A stretch of DNA of 64,000 bases from Tagaea sp965279565 (GCA_965279565.1 OZ257249.1:1736001-1800000), one strand, 5' to 3'. Counted from the first letter of the stretch, positions 29,381 through 45,766 are shown. Numbers and translations: made by a program. The notes: generated by a model from the sequence alone, not told the origin.

Positions 29381-30463
29381 ATGCCGAAGACGAACGATAA
29401 ACGTCAGCATGCATCCGGAACGGGTGCCGGAGCCGCGTCGGCGCCGCCGGTCAACGCGACCGTCGGCCAGCTTCTGCGCGCCGAACGGCTGCGCCGCGGC
29501 TGGCAGACCGTCGACATCGCCAAGCATCTGAAGATCCGCCGCGCACTTCTCGAAGCGATCGAAGTCGGCCGCCACCAGGACCTGCCGCGCGGCGCCTATG
29601 CGATCGGCTTCGTGCGCTCCTATGCCGACCTGCTCGAACTCGACAGCGCGGAACTCGTGCGCCGCTTCAAGCAGGAATCGAGCGGCATCGACGAACCGAC
29701 CGAACTCACCTTCCCGACGCCGATCAACGAAAGCCGGCTGCCCGGCCGCCTGGTCGTCGCGTTCTCGCTGCTGCTCGCCGTGGGTGCGTATGGCGGCTGG
29801 TACTATTCCACGCTCGACCAGCGCGCACCGGCACCGCGCGTGACGGCCGTGCCCGAAACGCTGGCCGCGCGCATTCCGGCCCCCGAGCCGCTGCCGCCGC
29901 GCGTCGTCGCCCCGTCGTCGAGCGAAGCGCTTGCACGCGCGCTGCCCGCCGCACCGCCGCCCGCTGCCGTCGAAGCGCCGGCTCCGCTGCCGCCGGCCGC
30001 CTTCGTGCCCACGCCGGCACCCGCACAGATCGCGAGCCTGCCCGTGGCCCCGACGGCACCGTCGCCCGCACTCGCCACCGAAGGCCCGCGCAGCTTCGGC
30101 GAAGCCAGCGAAGGCCGCATCGTGATCCGCGCCACGTCCGACAGCTGGACGCAGGTGCGCGACGCGAGCGGCGGCATCATCTTCTCGCGCATCCTGCGCG
30201 CCGGCGAGACGTACAACGCGCCCGACCGCGAGGGCCTGACCATGTCGACCGGCAATGCCGGCGGCCTCGACATCCGCGTCGACGGCAAGACGGCCCCGGC
30301 GGTCGGCCGTCTGGGCTTCGTCCAGCGTTCGGTCTCGCTCGATCCGCAGCGCCTGCTTGCCGGAACGGCGATCAACGAAGCCGCCCCGCTGCGCCCGGCC
30401 GCCCCCGCCGCGACCCCGGCACCCCCGGCGGAAGCGGGCGAAGAACGCGGCTCGCCCGGCTGA
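29381..30463 (+). CDS. rodZ: RodZ-like protein: helix-turn-helix, membrane anchor and DUF4115 domain
   Basis: A 360-residue protein with a short disordered head and a Cro-type HTH_25 domain (about 25-95: LLRAERLRRGWQTVDIAKHL). One membrane helix lies near residues 121-142, a long Pro/Ala-rich periplasmic linker follows (about 150-240), and a DUF4115 beta domain sits near the end (about 245-325). This is the architecture of RodZ, which links MreB to the envelope in cell-shape control. It is followed by ispG with a 59-base gap, a frequent order in proteobacteria. ATG 29381 avoids an implausible 22-residue extension. Confidence 0.85.
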   Translation: MPKTNDKRQHASGTGAGAASAPPVNATVGQLLRAERLRRGWQTVDIAKHLKIRRALLEAIEVGRHQDLPRGAYAIGFVRSYADLLELDSAELVRRFKQESSGIDEPTELTFPTPINESRLPGRLVVAFSLLLAVGAYGGWYYSTLDQRAPAPRVTAVPETLAARIPAPEPLPPRVVAPSSSEALARALPAAPPPAAVEAPAPLPPAAFVPTPAPAQIASLPVAPTAPSPALATEGPRSFGEASEGRIVIRATSDSWTQVRDASGGIIFSRILRAGETYNAPDREGLTMSTGNAGGLDIRVDGKTAPAVGRLGFVQRSVSLDPQRLLAGTAINEAAPLRPAAPAATPAPPAEAGEERGSPG

Positions 30464-30522
30464 GGGCGGGTGCGCTATAAGGGCGGGGCGAAAACACCCC
30501 TGCCCGGATCCGAGCGCGCCCG

Positions 30523-31641
30523 ATGACCGTCCGTCCCTATCGCCAGATTCACCGCCGCAAGTGCCGCCAGATCATGGTCGGCAAGGTGCCGGTCGGCGGC
30601 GACGCCCCGATCACCGTCCAGACCATGACGAACACGCCGACGAGCGACGCCGGTGCGACGATCGACCAGATCCGCCGCGCCGAGGAAGTCGGCGTCGACA
30701 TCGTGCGCGTGTCGTGCCCGGACGAGGAATCGACGGCAGCACTCCGGCAGATCGTGCGCGCGTCCAACGTGCCGATCGTCGCGGACATCCATTTCCACTA
30801 CAAGCGCGCCATCGAGGCGGCCGAGGCGGGTGCCGCGTGCCTGCGCATCAATCCGGGCAATATCGGCTCGAAGGACCGCGTGCGCGAGGTCGTGAAGGCC
30901 GCCAAGGACCATGGCTGCTCGATCCGCATCGGCGTCAATGCCGGCTCGCTGGAGCGCGAGTTCCTCGAGAAGTACGGCGAGCCGTGCCCCGAGGCGATGG
31001 TCGAAAGCGCGCTCAGCCACGCCAAGTGCCTCGAGGACGAGGATTTCCGCGAATTCAAGATCAGCTGCAAGGCGTCGGACGTGTTCCTCGCCGTCGCGGC
31101 CTACCAGCAGCTCGCCGAAGTGTGCGACTACCCGCTGCATCTGGGCATCACCGAAGCAGGCGCCCTGCGCATGGGCACGGTCAAGTCCGCCATCGGGCTG
31201 GGCTCGCTGCTGTGGGCGGGGATCGGCGACACGATCCGCGTCTCGCTCTCGGCCGATCCGGTCGAGGAAGTGAAGGTCGGCTACGACATGCTGAAGGCGC
31301 TGGGCCTGCGCCGGCGCGGCGTGACCGTGATCGCGTGCCCGTCCTGCGCGCGCCAGCAGTTCGACGTGATCAAGACGGTCGAGCGGCTGGAAGAGCGGCT
31401 GAGCAAGATCACCGTGCCGATGACGGTCTCGGTGATCGGCTGCGTCGTCAACGGCCCGGGCGAGGCGCGCGAGACCGACATCGGCTTCACGGGCGGCGGC
31501 AACGGCACGCACATGGTCTATGTCGCGGGCCAGCAGGACCACCGCCTGAAGGACGGCGACATCGTCGAGCATCTGGCCCAGATGGTCGAGAAGAAGGCCG
31601 CCGAGATCCTGGCGCGCGAGACCGGCAAGGCCGCCGAGTGA
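30523..31641 (+). CDS. ispG: 4-hydroxy-3-methylbut-2-en-1-yl diphosphate synthase (flavodoxin), IspG
   Basis: A 372-residue [4Fe-4S] enzyme of the MEP isoprenoid pathway, which converts MEcPP to HMBPP. The opening VGKVPVGGDAPITVQTMTNT and the barrel block PIVADIHFHYKRAI are clear. The cluster ligands are CPSCAR (about 272-277) and the later Cys in VIGCVVNGPGEA. Normal bacterial length without the plant insert. It heads the hemA-prfA-prmC stretch, with 41 bases to hemA. Confidence 0.97.
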   Translation: MTVRPYRQIHRRKCRQIMVGKVPVGGDAPITVQTMTNTPTSDAGATIDQIRRAEEVGVDIVRVSCPDEESTAALRQIVRASNVPIVADIHFHYKRAIEAAEAGAACLRINPGNIGSKDRVREVVKAAKDHGCSIRIGVNAGSLEREFLEKYGEPCPEAMVESALSHAKCLEDEDFREFKISCKASDVFLAVAAYQQLAEVCDYPLHLGITEAGALRMGTVKSAIGLGSLLWAGIGDTIRVSLSADPVEEVKVGYDMLKALGLRRRGVTVIACPSCARQQFDVIKTVERLEERLSKITVPMTVSVIGCVVNGPGEARETDIGFTGGGNGTHMVYVAGQQDHRLKDGDIVEHLAQMVEKKAAEILARETGKAAE

Positions 31642-31682
31642 TGCCGGACCCCCGCGCGCGCCGCTTCTTGTAGATCGCCGCC

Positions 31683-32941
31683 ATGGACGCGCCCGAAGTC
31701 CCCGCGCGCCTCGGCGTCGTGGGCGCAAACCACCGTTCGAGTTCGGCGACGACGCGCGACGCGCTGTTCGTGCCGGACGCGGAGGCGCGCGGCTTCCTTG
31801 CCGAGCTGCGCCGTGCGGGCCTCGCACAGGCCCTGCTGATCTCGACCTGCGACCGCATCGAGGTGCAGTTCGCGGCATCCGACATGGGTGCCGCGCGCGC
31901 CGCGATCCTCGACGCGTTCGCCCGCCGCCTCGGGCGCGATCCGGCCGGCGAGACCTACGCGCACGAGGGCGACGCGGCCCTGCGCCACGTCTTCGCGGTC
32001 GCCTGCTCGCTCGACAGCCAGGTCGTCGGCGAGCCGCAGGTGCTGGGGCAGGTCAAGGCCGCGCATGCGCTGGCGCGCGAGATGGGGCTGGCCGGGCACG
32101 AACTGGATTCCGCACTCGAACGCGCCTATGCCGCCGCCAAGCGTGTGCGCAGCGAGACGGCGATCGGCGAGCGGCCGGTGTCGCTTGCCGCCGCCGCCGC
32201 CGCGGTCGCGCGCGACGTGCACGGCGAACCCTCGCGCTGTGCGGCCCTGCTCGTGGGGCTTGGCGAGATGGGCGAACTGCTCGTCGAACATTTCCGGCGC
32301 GCAGGGCTTCGCCAGCTTGCGGTGACGGCACCCTCCGCCGCGCGCGCGGCCGATCTCGCGCGCCGGCTTGAAGCGCATGTCGTGCCCTATGCCGAACTGG
32401 GTGCGGCCGTCGCGCGCGCCGATCTCGTCGTCACCGCACTGGGGACCGGCCGGCCCGCGATCGATCCGCAGACGGCACTCGCGGCGCTCAAGGCGCGCCG
32501 GCAGCGGCCGATCCTGTTTCTCGATCTCGGCGTGCCCGACGACGTCGCGCGCGAGGTCGAGACGATCGACGGCGCCTTCCGCTACGGCATCGACGATCTG
32601 GAAGGGTTGGCACTGAAGGGCCGCTCCGAACGCGAAGCTTCGACCGGCGAGGCCTGGGCGATCGTCGAGGCCGAGCTTGACGCGTTCGCGCGCGCGCGAG
32701 CCTCGCGCAAGGCCGACGGCGCCATCGTGCGCCTGCGCCGCCATTTCGAGGCCGAGCGGCTGCGCGCGCTGGGCGAGACCGGCGGCGACGCCGAGCGCGC
32801 GACCGAGCTTCTCGTCCACCGTCTTCTGCATGCCCCCACGACGGCCTTGCGCGAACTCGCCCAGGGCGATCCGGCCGAACGCGCACGCGCCGAAGCGCTG
32901 CTGGCGCGCGCCTTCGGCCTCGACGATACGGAGAACAAGAC

Positions 32942-32945
<4 letters not shown>
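31683..32945 (+). CDS. hemA: Glutamyl-tRNA reductase (C5 pathway HemA)
   Basis: A 420-residue enzyme reducing Glu-tRNA to glutamate-1-semialdehyde for tetrapyrrole synthesis. The catalytic Cys sits in ISTCDRIEV (about 53-61); the family block DSQVVGEPQVLGQVKAA (about 110-126) and a NADPH-binding LLVGLGEMGELL follow. The C-terminal dimerisation helices are complete. Most alphaproteobacteria make aminolevulinate by the Shemin route, so this C5 enzyme is uncommon for the class. The stop overlaps the prfA GTG start (GTGA), coupling heme precursor synthesis to translation termination genes. Confidence 0.92.
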
Positions 32946-34002
<1,057 letters not shown>

Positions 34003-34006
<4 letters not shown>

Positions 34007-34845
34007 GGATCGACCTGCTCGTCCGCCAGTCGGCACAGACCCTCGCCGTGGCCGGGATCGAGAATCCCCGGCTGGAGGCGCGCGTGATCGTCGGCTCGGC
34101 GTCGGGCGCCACGCTGGAAGCGCTGGTGGCGCATCCCGAACGCGAGATCGACGAGATGACCGTCGCCTTCGTGCAGGCGCTGGTCGAGCGGCGCGTGGCC
34201 GGCGCGCCGATGGCCTATCTCATCGGCAGCAAGGAATTCTGGAGTCTCGATTTCACCGTCACGGCCGCCACGCTCGTCCCGCGGCCGGACAGCGAGACGC
34301 TGGTGGCCTCCGCCCTCGCGTTCGCGGCCGACCGGTCGCGCCCGTGGCGCGTGCTGGATCTGGGCACGGGGACCGGCTGCCTGCTGCTGTCCTTCCTGTC
34401 GGAACGGCCCAACGCGTTCGGCGTGGCACTCGACCGCAGCGAGGAAGCGCTTTCGGTTGCCGCCGCCAATGCCGACTCGCTTGGTCTCGCACGGCGCACG
34501 GCACTCGTCTGCGGCGACTGGGCGGACTGCATCGGCGGCCAGTTCGACATCGTGCTCTCCAACCCGCCCTATATTCCGCGCGACGAGATCCCCGGCCTTG
34601 CGATCGAGGTGCGCGATTTCGAGCCGGAGGCCGCCCTCGATGGCGGGCCCGACGGGCTCGACTGCTATCGCCGGATCCTTGCCGACCTGCCGCGCGTGCT
34701 GGCACCCGACGGCTCGGCCTTCTTCGAGGTCGGCTACGGCCAGGCGGCCGATGTCGAGCGGCTGGTGCGTGCCGCCGGGCTCGTCCCGACGGGCACGGTG
34801 CGCGACCTTGCCGGCGTGGAACGCTGCGTGCGCGCGGCAAAATAG
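34003..34845 (+). CDS. prmC: Release factor glutamine methyltransferase PrmC
   Basis: A 280-residue methyltransferase that modifies the GGQ glutamine of release factors. It has the SAM loop VLDLGTGTGCLLLSFL (about 118-133) and the catalytic NPPY in LSNPPYIPRDEI (about 186-197). The region ALDGGPDGLDCYRRIL is characteristic. The GTG start at 34003 overlaps the prfA stop. Placement next to its substrate gene is the usual arrangement. Confidence 0.96.
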
Positions 34846-34874
34846 CGCTTGGACAAGGGCGGCAGCCCGGACTA

Positions 34875-35037
34875 GTGTCGCCCTTGTACCGGCCCCTGCG
34901 GGTGGCCAGTACAAGTGTCGGCCTCCGGCTGTTGTCGGGGCGACACGCGATCGGGTCTTCGGCCTTCAGTGCCGGTCCCCATCGTCCGCCCCGGGGCGAC
35001 AACCCAACCTTTTTTTCACGGCCGGCTCGTCCGGCCG
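34875..35037 (+). ncRNA. Candidate structured leader RNA of the DUF4167 gene
   Basis: The 212-base gap after prmC holds nested inverted repeats. CTTGTAC 34883-34889 pairs with GTACAAG 34909-34915, and inner GGCC arms extend the helix. GTGTCGCCC 34875-34883 can pair with GGGCGACAC 34938-34946 to enclose it. A second copy of GGGCGACA (34994-35001) could compete for the same strand. CGGCCGG 35019-35025 pairs with CCGGCCG 35031-35037, just 20 bases before the start codon and after a run of seven T (35010-35016). No known riboswitch class is recognised. An autoregulated leader is plausible because the encoded protein looks RNA-binding. Confidence 0.4.
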
Positions 35038-35057
35038 ACAGCACGAGGCAGAATCAC

Positions 35058-35633
35058 ATGAAGCGTCAGCGCAATCGGGGCGGCCATGGTGGCGGCGGTC
35101 ACAGCAACAACTACCGCGGCGGTGGCGGCGGGGGTGGTGGTGGCGGCGGTGGGGGCGGTGGCGGCGGGGGTGGCCGCTCGAACGTTCCGTTCCGCGCCCA
35201 GACCTTCGATTCGAACGGTCCGGAAGTGCGCATCCGCGGCAACGCGTATCAGGTGCTCGAGAAGTATCTCGCCCTCGCGCGCGATGCCTCGGCCAGCGGC
35301 GACCGCGTCGCGGCCGAGAATTTCTACCAGCACGCGGAACACTATTTCCGCCTGATCAACGCCAATCAGGAACCCTACCCGCAGCAGCAGCGCCCGCAGG
35401 GCGGCCAGCCGCCGCAGCAGGGCGGCTACGCGCAGGGCCAGGGCGGCGATCCGAACGCGCCGCCGGCCGGCGGCATGGAAGCGCCGGGGACGGGCCCGCA
35501 GCCGGCCGCCCCGGTCGTCGTGCACACCAATCCGGCGCACGCGACGAATGTCGGCTCGGCCCCGCAGGGCGACATGCAGGCCGCAGGCCCGCTGCCGTCG
35601 TTCCTAGGCACGCCGCCGGAAGAAAACCGCTAG
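35058..35633 (+). CDS. DUF4167 domain-containing protein
   Basis: A 191-residue basic protein. The head (1-42) is Arg/Asn/Gly-rich with a run of 19 glycines (21-39), the DUF4167 core is at about 45-105 (NGPEVRIRGNAYQVLEKYLA, HAEHYFRLINANQEP), and a Gln/Pro/Gly-rich tail follows. It looks like a small RNA-binding or ribosome-associated factor; the function is not established. prfA-prmC-DUF4167-clpB order is conserved in alphaproteobacteria. The glycine run is encoded by a GGT/GGC/GGG repeat prone to slippage in whole codons. Confidence 0.9.
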   Translation: MKRQRNRGGHGGGGHSNNYRGGGGGGGGGGGGGGGGGGGRSNVPFRAQTFDSNGPEVRIRGNAYQVLEKYLALARDASASGDRVAAENFYQHAEHYFRLINANQEPYPQQQRPQGGQPPQQGGYAQGQGGDPNAPPAGGMEAPGTGPQPAAPVVVHTNPAHATNVGSAPQGDMQAAGPLPSFLGTPPEENR

Positions 35634-36388
35634 ACGACCGAAATCGTATCGCCGACGGCCATCGCGCCGTCGGCGAGCACTTCGGCATAGACCCCGCAGT
35701 CGATGTGGCGGAATCCGTCCATCAGCAGGCGCGGGATGTTCATGTCGCGCGTCGCGGTCTTCGGGTTCACGGTCGTCGCCGCGCAGCGGTCGATGCGCTT
35801 GAGCACTTTCAGGCGCGTCGTGCCGATCGCGATCTCGCGGTCGACCCAGTCGAATTCCTCCCACGGCCGCCCGCCGGTGAAATAGACGTTCGCGCGGAAG
35901 CGGATCGGATCGACCGGGGCGCGCGCCACGCGCTCGATGTCGGCGATGCTCGACATGCCGATGATCGACACGACCTTGCGTGCGGTATCCGAAAACATGT
36001 GGCCGGGTGCCTCGACCAGCTTGGGAGCACCCCGCGTCTCGTTGGCCATGTAGGCCGAGAAGAACTGCTCGACCAGCATGCGGCCGGTCGCCGCACGGAT
36101 GTCGGCGCGCACGACCTGCTTGCCGTCGCGCTCGACGGTCAGCATGCCCGTGGCACCATCGTAGAGGGCGTTGAGGCGGGCCAGCCGCTCGTTCTTCGCC
36201 AGCATCAGGAAGTTGTGCTTGGGCATCCAGGCGGGTGCCGAAACGTCGAAGGCGGTCGATCCGTGGGCCAGCGCGTAGCGCCGGTCGTCGGGCAGGCCTT
36301 CGCCGGCCGTGACGGCCACGCGGGCCAGCGATTCGGCGTTCAGCCCCTTGACCGGATAGCGGCAGATTTGTGCGATTTCGAGCGTCAT
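35630..36388 (-). CDS. MOSC domain-containing protein (MOSC_N plus MOSC)
   Basis: A 252-residue protein with the N-terminal beta-barrel (ICRYPVKGLNAESL, about 8-21) and a MOSC domain ending HIDCGVYAEVLADG, where the Cys corresponds to the conserved MOSC cysteine. Relatives such as YcbX and mARC handle molybdenum cofactor and reduce N-hydroxylated compounds. The gene stands opposite to its neighbours between the DUF4167 gene and clpB; its stop overlaps the DUF4167 stop by 4 bases. Confidence 0.88.
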   Translation of the reverse strand: MTLEIAQICRYPVKGLNAESLARVAVTAGEGLPDDRRYALAHGSTAFDVSAPAWMPKHNFLMLAKNERLARLNALYDGATGMLTVERDGKQVVRADIRAATGRMLVEQFFSAYMANETRGAPKLVEAPGHMFSDTARKVVSIIGMSSIADIERVARAPVDPIRFRANVYFTGGRPWEEFDWVDREIAIGTTRLKVLKRIDRCAATTVNPKTATRDMNIPRLLMDGFRHIDCGVYAEVLADGAMAVGDTISVV

Positions 36389-36430
36389 GGCGGACAACGT
36401 ACCGGGCCACGCCGGATCGTCAATGGGGGG

Positions 36431-36459
36431 CTTGCGAGGTCCGGAATCCATGTCCATAT
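36431..36459 (+). promoter_or_regulatory. Putative heat-shock (RpoH) promoter of clpB
   Basis: CTTGCG at 36431-36436 and CCATAT at 36454-36459 with a 17-base spacer, about 80 bases before the clpB ATG. The pattern CTTG plus CC-AT resembles alphaproteobacterial sigma-32 sites, and clpB is a classic heat-shock gene. Confidence 0.45.
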
Positions 36460-36540
36460 CGCCTGTAGGGATGCCGCACGAAGCGGGTCCCGGCACGCCT
36501 GTCCGCCCTTCGGGGGGACATCCAGAAGGACGCCACTGAA

Positions 36541-39165
<2,625 letters not shown>

Positions 39166-39178
39166 CCCCCTAAAAAGC

Positions 39179-39195
39179 CATGCAAAATTTGCATG
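39179..39195. terminator. AT-rich palindrome after clpB
   Basis: CATGCAAA and TTTGCATG flank a single base, 13 bases after the clpB stop. It may end clpB transcription or bind a regulator. There is no T-run directly after it, so a Rho-independent terminator is doubtful. Confidence 0.3.
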
Positions 39196-39311
39196 AGCTA
39201 CATGCGAGCACGTCTTTTTGTGACAAAACGCACCCAAAGGAGTCTTGAAACTGTTTCAGATCAATAAGTTGACCTAGATATCCACTGCCGAAAACGGCCG
39301 CGTTTTATTGT

Positions 39312-39340
39312 TTGACTTGGGGGGGCCGAACCCCTAGAAA
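39312..39340 (+). promoter_or_regulatory. rRNA operon promoter
   Basis: TTGACT (39312-39317), 17-base spacer, TAGAAA (39335-39340), followed by a GC-rich discriminator (CCCGGTCCC) as expected for stringently controlled rrn promoters. An AT-rich block lies just upstream. About 290 bases before mature 16S. Confidence 0.75.
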
Positions 39341-39404
39341 CCCGGTCCCACGCCACGAGGACACGGCGGGCGCCGAAAGGCACTCCCGGGGACGAAATGG
39401 CCGC

Positions 39405-39416
39405 GCTCTTTGAAAA
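39405..39416 (+). promoter_or_regulatory. Leader boxA antitermination element
   Basis: GCTCTTTGAAAA matches the boxA consensus bound by NusB/NusE for rRNA antitermination, located between promoter and 16S. Confidence 0.7.
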
Positions 39417-39630
39417 GTGAATACGGAATGGAAGGGATGCGCAGGCGGCGGCTTGGGCTTTAAGTCCAACTCGCTCGCTTTGGCGCATCTTTCTAAACGA
39501 CAGATACGATGTCGTGACTTCGGTCACTTCAACGTGTCAGTCGCGCGTTCAAAGACTAAACGAGCTTGTATAGGACCGTTGATTTGGATTGCGGTCGAGC
39601 GATCTTCGGATCGCCACGACGGAACCAAGT

Positions 39631-41129
<1,499 letters not shown>

Positions 41130-41325
41130 GTGCGAACTTTCGAAGACCCTCACGTCTTCAAGATCGCCGTTCCTTGGTTTCGGCAATCGGGTGCAATTCC
41201 CGAAAGCCAACCGGCCCGACTTGGCGATCGATCGATCGCCAGGCGACATCCGGGAGAACTTCGGTTCTCGAACCTCGCCGCCGCCGGCGCATCCCTTCCT
41301 CTAGATCCGCAATAGACGAGCAGTC

Positions 41326-41402
41326 GGGCTCGTAGCTCAGTTGGTTAGAGCGCGCGCTTGATAAGCGTGAGGTCGGAAGTTCAAGTCTTCCCGGGCCCAC
41401 CA
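41326..41402 (+). tRNA. ileT: tRNA-Ile (GAT)
   Basis: A cloverleaf of 77 bases including encoded CCA. Acceptor GGGCTCG pairs with CGGGCCC; the anticodon loop is CTTGATAAG with GAT; the T-arm has GTTCAAGTC. Located in the 16S-23S spacer as usual. Confidence 0.97.
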
Positions 41403-41443
41403 TTTTCGCCCGCCCACGTTTTCTCGCGCCGGCCCATCCAATC

Positions 41444-41518
41444 GGGGGCGTAGCTCAGTGGGAGAGCACCTGCTTTGCAAGCAGGGGGTCGTCGGTTCAA
41501 TCCCGTCCGCCTCCACCA
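41444..41518 (+). tRNA. alaT: tRNA-Ala (TGC)
   Basis: Acceptor GGGGGCG pairs with CGCCTCC (one G-U pair); the anticodon loop is CTTTGCAAG with TGC; the T-loop is GTTCAATCC; CCA is encoded. Second spacer tRNA, 41 bases after tRNA-Ile. Confidence 0.97.
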
Positions 41519-41945
41519 ATCTTCGGTGTCGAGTGCGTTCGGGCCTTAGGGCCACGCGGATCTAAAGGAAGTTTCCGTATCCGGGGCAACCTGGTGATGG
41601 AGCAAACGCGACGGACTTGTCCGTCGAAAGTGCTCCTGTGCTGTTTGACATGGTGAAGAGGAAGATATGTTGATGCGTTCGTACGAACGCCTCCGCAAAC
41701 AATTCGAGGAGTTCCCAAACTCCGAAGGATTGGGAGGTGCGTCGGGACGAACGAGTTAGCGTGTCTGATCGAGAATTCGAGCGCGCATTGCTCGGGTTTC
41801 CGGATTTTGCGATCCGGGAATTTCGACTCTGCGCGCGATACTGAGCGCCTCGGGCTAGTTGCCTAGACGAACCCGAGGTTGACGACGACACTGACTCTGA
41901 CCGGTCTTTCGCAAGAAAGCCGGACAGCGTCCGACAAGACGAAGA
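41519..41945 (+). other. tRNA-Ala to 23S spacer
   Basis: About 427 bases with no gene. It contains a boxA-like site at 41639-41650 and complementary stretches that should form the 23S processing stem with the sequence after 44695. Nothing else was recognised. Confidence 0.7.
41639..41650 (+). promoter_or_regulatory. Spacer boxA-like antitermination element
   Basis: TGCTGTTTGACA resembles boxA and lies about 300 bases before 23S, where many rrn operons carry a second antitermination site. Confidence 0.5.
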
Positions 41946-44695
<2,750 letters not shown>

Positions 44696-44823
44696 CTTAG
44701 TCGTCGTCCATGTCGCGCGCAGCGTCGAGTTTCCCGATCGGAAACCGCGAGCTGGGCTCGTATTCTCGACATGACATGCGATTTGCGTCCGAAAGGCGCA
44801 CGTCAACATATCTCCTCGAAGCC

Positions 44824-44970
44824 CGTTCCGGTTTGACGGCTCGGTGGTCTTAGCGAGAGGTGACCCACCCGATCCCATTCCGAACTCGGCCGTGAAAACT
44901 CTCAGCGCTGATGGTACTGCGTCTCAAGACGCGGGAGAGTAAGTCGCCGCCGAGCCTTCAAACCGGAACG
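44824..44970 (+). other. 5S precursor processing stem
   Basis: CGTTCCGGTTTGA before 5S (44824-44836) pairs with TCAAACCGGAACG after it (44958-44970), continuing the mature acceptor helix with a single mismatch. This long stem is the expected RNase E/III processing substrate. Confidence 0.7.
44837..44957 (+). rRNA. rrf: 5S ribosomal RNA
   Basis: About 120 bases. GGCTCGGTGGTCTTAGCG at the 5' end pairs with the terminal CCGCCGAGCC. The core CCCGATCCCATTCCGAACTC is the classic loop-B/C sequence. Confidence 0.96.
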
Positions 44971-45007
44971 AAAGCTTCGAGATCATCCTCTTCCAACCAT
45001 GTCCGAC

Positions 45008-45035
45008 ACGCCCGCTTCGGCGGGCGTTGTCTTTT
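45008..45035 (+). terminator. GC hairpin with TTCG loop between 5S and tRNA-fMet
   Basis: ACGCCCGC and GCGGGCGT close a TTCG tetraloop (45008-45027), followed by TGTCTTTT. It looks like an intrinsic terminator, but the tRNA-fMet gene begins 18 bases later with no room for its own promoter. It is probably a partial terminator or a processing stem inside the operon. Confidence 0.5.
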
Positions 45036-45052
45036 CTAGACGACCGGTTTGG

Positions 45053-45129
<77 letters not shown>

Positions 45130-45134
45130 GATTA

Positions 45135-45169
45135 AGCCCGCCGACTCTTTCCGAGTCGGCGGGCTTTTT
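45135..45169 (+). terminator. Strong intrinsic terminator of the rrn operon
   Basis: A perfect 13-bp stem (AGCCCGCCGACTC with GAGTCGGCGGGCT) and a 5-base loop, followed directly by TTTTT. It ends transcription after tRNA-fMet. Confidence 0.92.
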
Positions 45170-45238
45170 CGTTCGCCCGGTCGACTCCCGCCGCAAATCC
45201 AATGTAGCCTTCGCGATGCTTTCCGGGAGGTTCTCCCC

Positions 45239-45748
45239 TTGAATGATCCGGGTGGGCAAGTCGACCTGCCGCCATCCGCGCAGGAAGCGTTGCAGCGGTG
45301 GCGCGAATCGGCACCGACCGGCGGCCTGCCGGCGATGGAGGAGTTCGCGCCCTTCCGGATTCCGCGCGAGCTGCTTCCTTTCACGATGGTCTATCGGCGA
45401 GTCGGGGCGAACGAACTGGTCTACGGCGTCGTCGGCAACGACCTGACGTTCCTGTTCAAGTCGAATCCGGTCGGAACGCCCGTCCTGGGATACGCCACCC
45501 CGGAAGAGCGGGCGGTCCGCTATTCGGTGATCCTGAATTCGATCGACGCGCATCGTCCGTTCTGGTTCAGCGGCAGCGTACTTTTCAAGGAATGCCGGAT
45601 CGATTTCGGTCGGCTCGGCCTGCCGCTTCGCGGCCGCGAGCACGACAGTCTCGTGATCATCTATTTCCCGCGGACGCCGCTTCCCTTTCCCCGGCCGACC
45701 CCGATCGAAGGCCGCAGCCTGCAGGATCTGGACATTCACTGGCTCTGA
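45239..45748 (+). CDS. PAS_5-like single-domain protein
   Basis: A 169-residue protein with the same pattern as the gene at 14604-15101: an Arg/Trp-containing first helix (ALQRWRESAP), GGLPAMEEFAPFRIPRELLPF, then VYGVVGNDLTFLF and a beta-rich second half. No effector domain. It starts at TTG 45239, supported by a GGGAGG ribosome site 8 bases upstream; the first internal Met is inside the domain. It is the first gene after the rrn terminator. Function unknown; a stand-alone PAS sensor or adaptor is likely. Confidence 0.65.
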   Translation: MNDPGGQVDLPPSAQEALQRWRESAPTGGLPAMEEFAPFRIPRELLPFTMVYRRVGANELVYGVVGNDLTFLFKSNPVGTPVLGYATPEERAVRYSVILNSIDAHRPFWFSGSVLFKECRIDFGRLGLPLRGREHDSLVIIYFPRTPLPFPRPTPIEGRSLQDLDIHWL

Positions 45749-45766
45749 GCGGGGGCTCTGAGCGGG
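45741..45766 (+). repeat. 13-bp tandem duplication across a stop codon
   Basis: GGCTCTGAGCGGG occurs twice head to tail (45741-45753, 45754-45766). The first copy contains the TGA stop of the PAS_5-like gene. Looks like a small replication-slippage event. Confidence 0.8.

Larger units (their letters stand above)
39166..39630 (+). other. clpB-rrn intergenic region and rRNA leader
   Basis: 465 bases without a protein gene. In order: an AT-rich palindrome (39179-39195), an A/T-rich upstream activation stretch, the rrn promoter (39312-39340), boxA (39405-39416), and the 16S precursor leader with several short stems, for example CGTGACTTCGGTCACT near 39509-39524. Sequence composition shifts here from coding GC bias to balanced bases. 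Confidence 0.8.

Noticed and set aside
35010..35037. Intrinsic terminator before the DUF4167 gene
   Set aside because: The T-run comes before the hairpin on the plus strand, and the minus-strand reading has A residues after the stem, so neither orientation fits a Rho-independent terminator.
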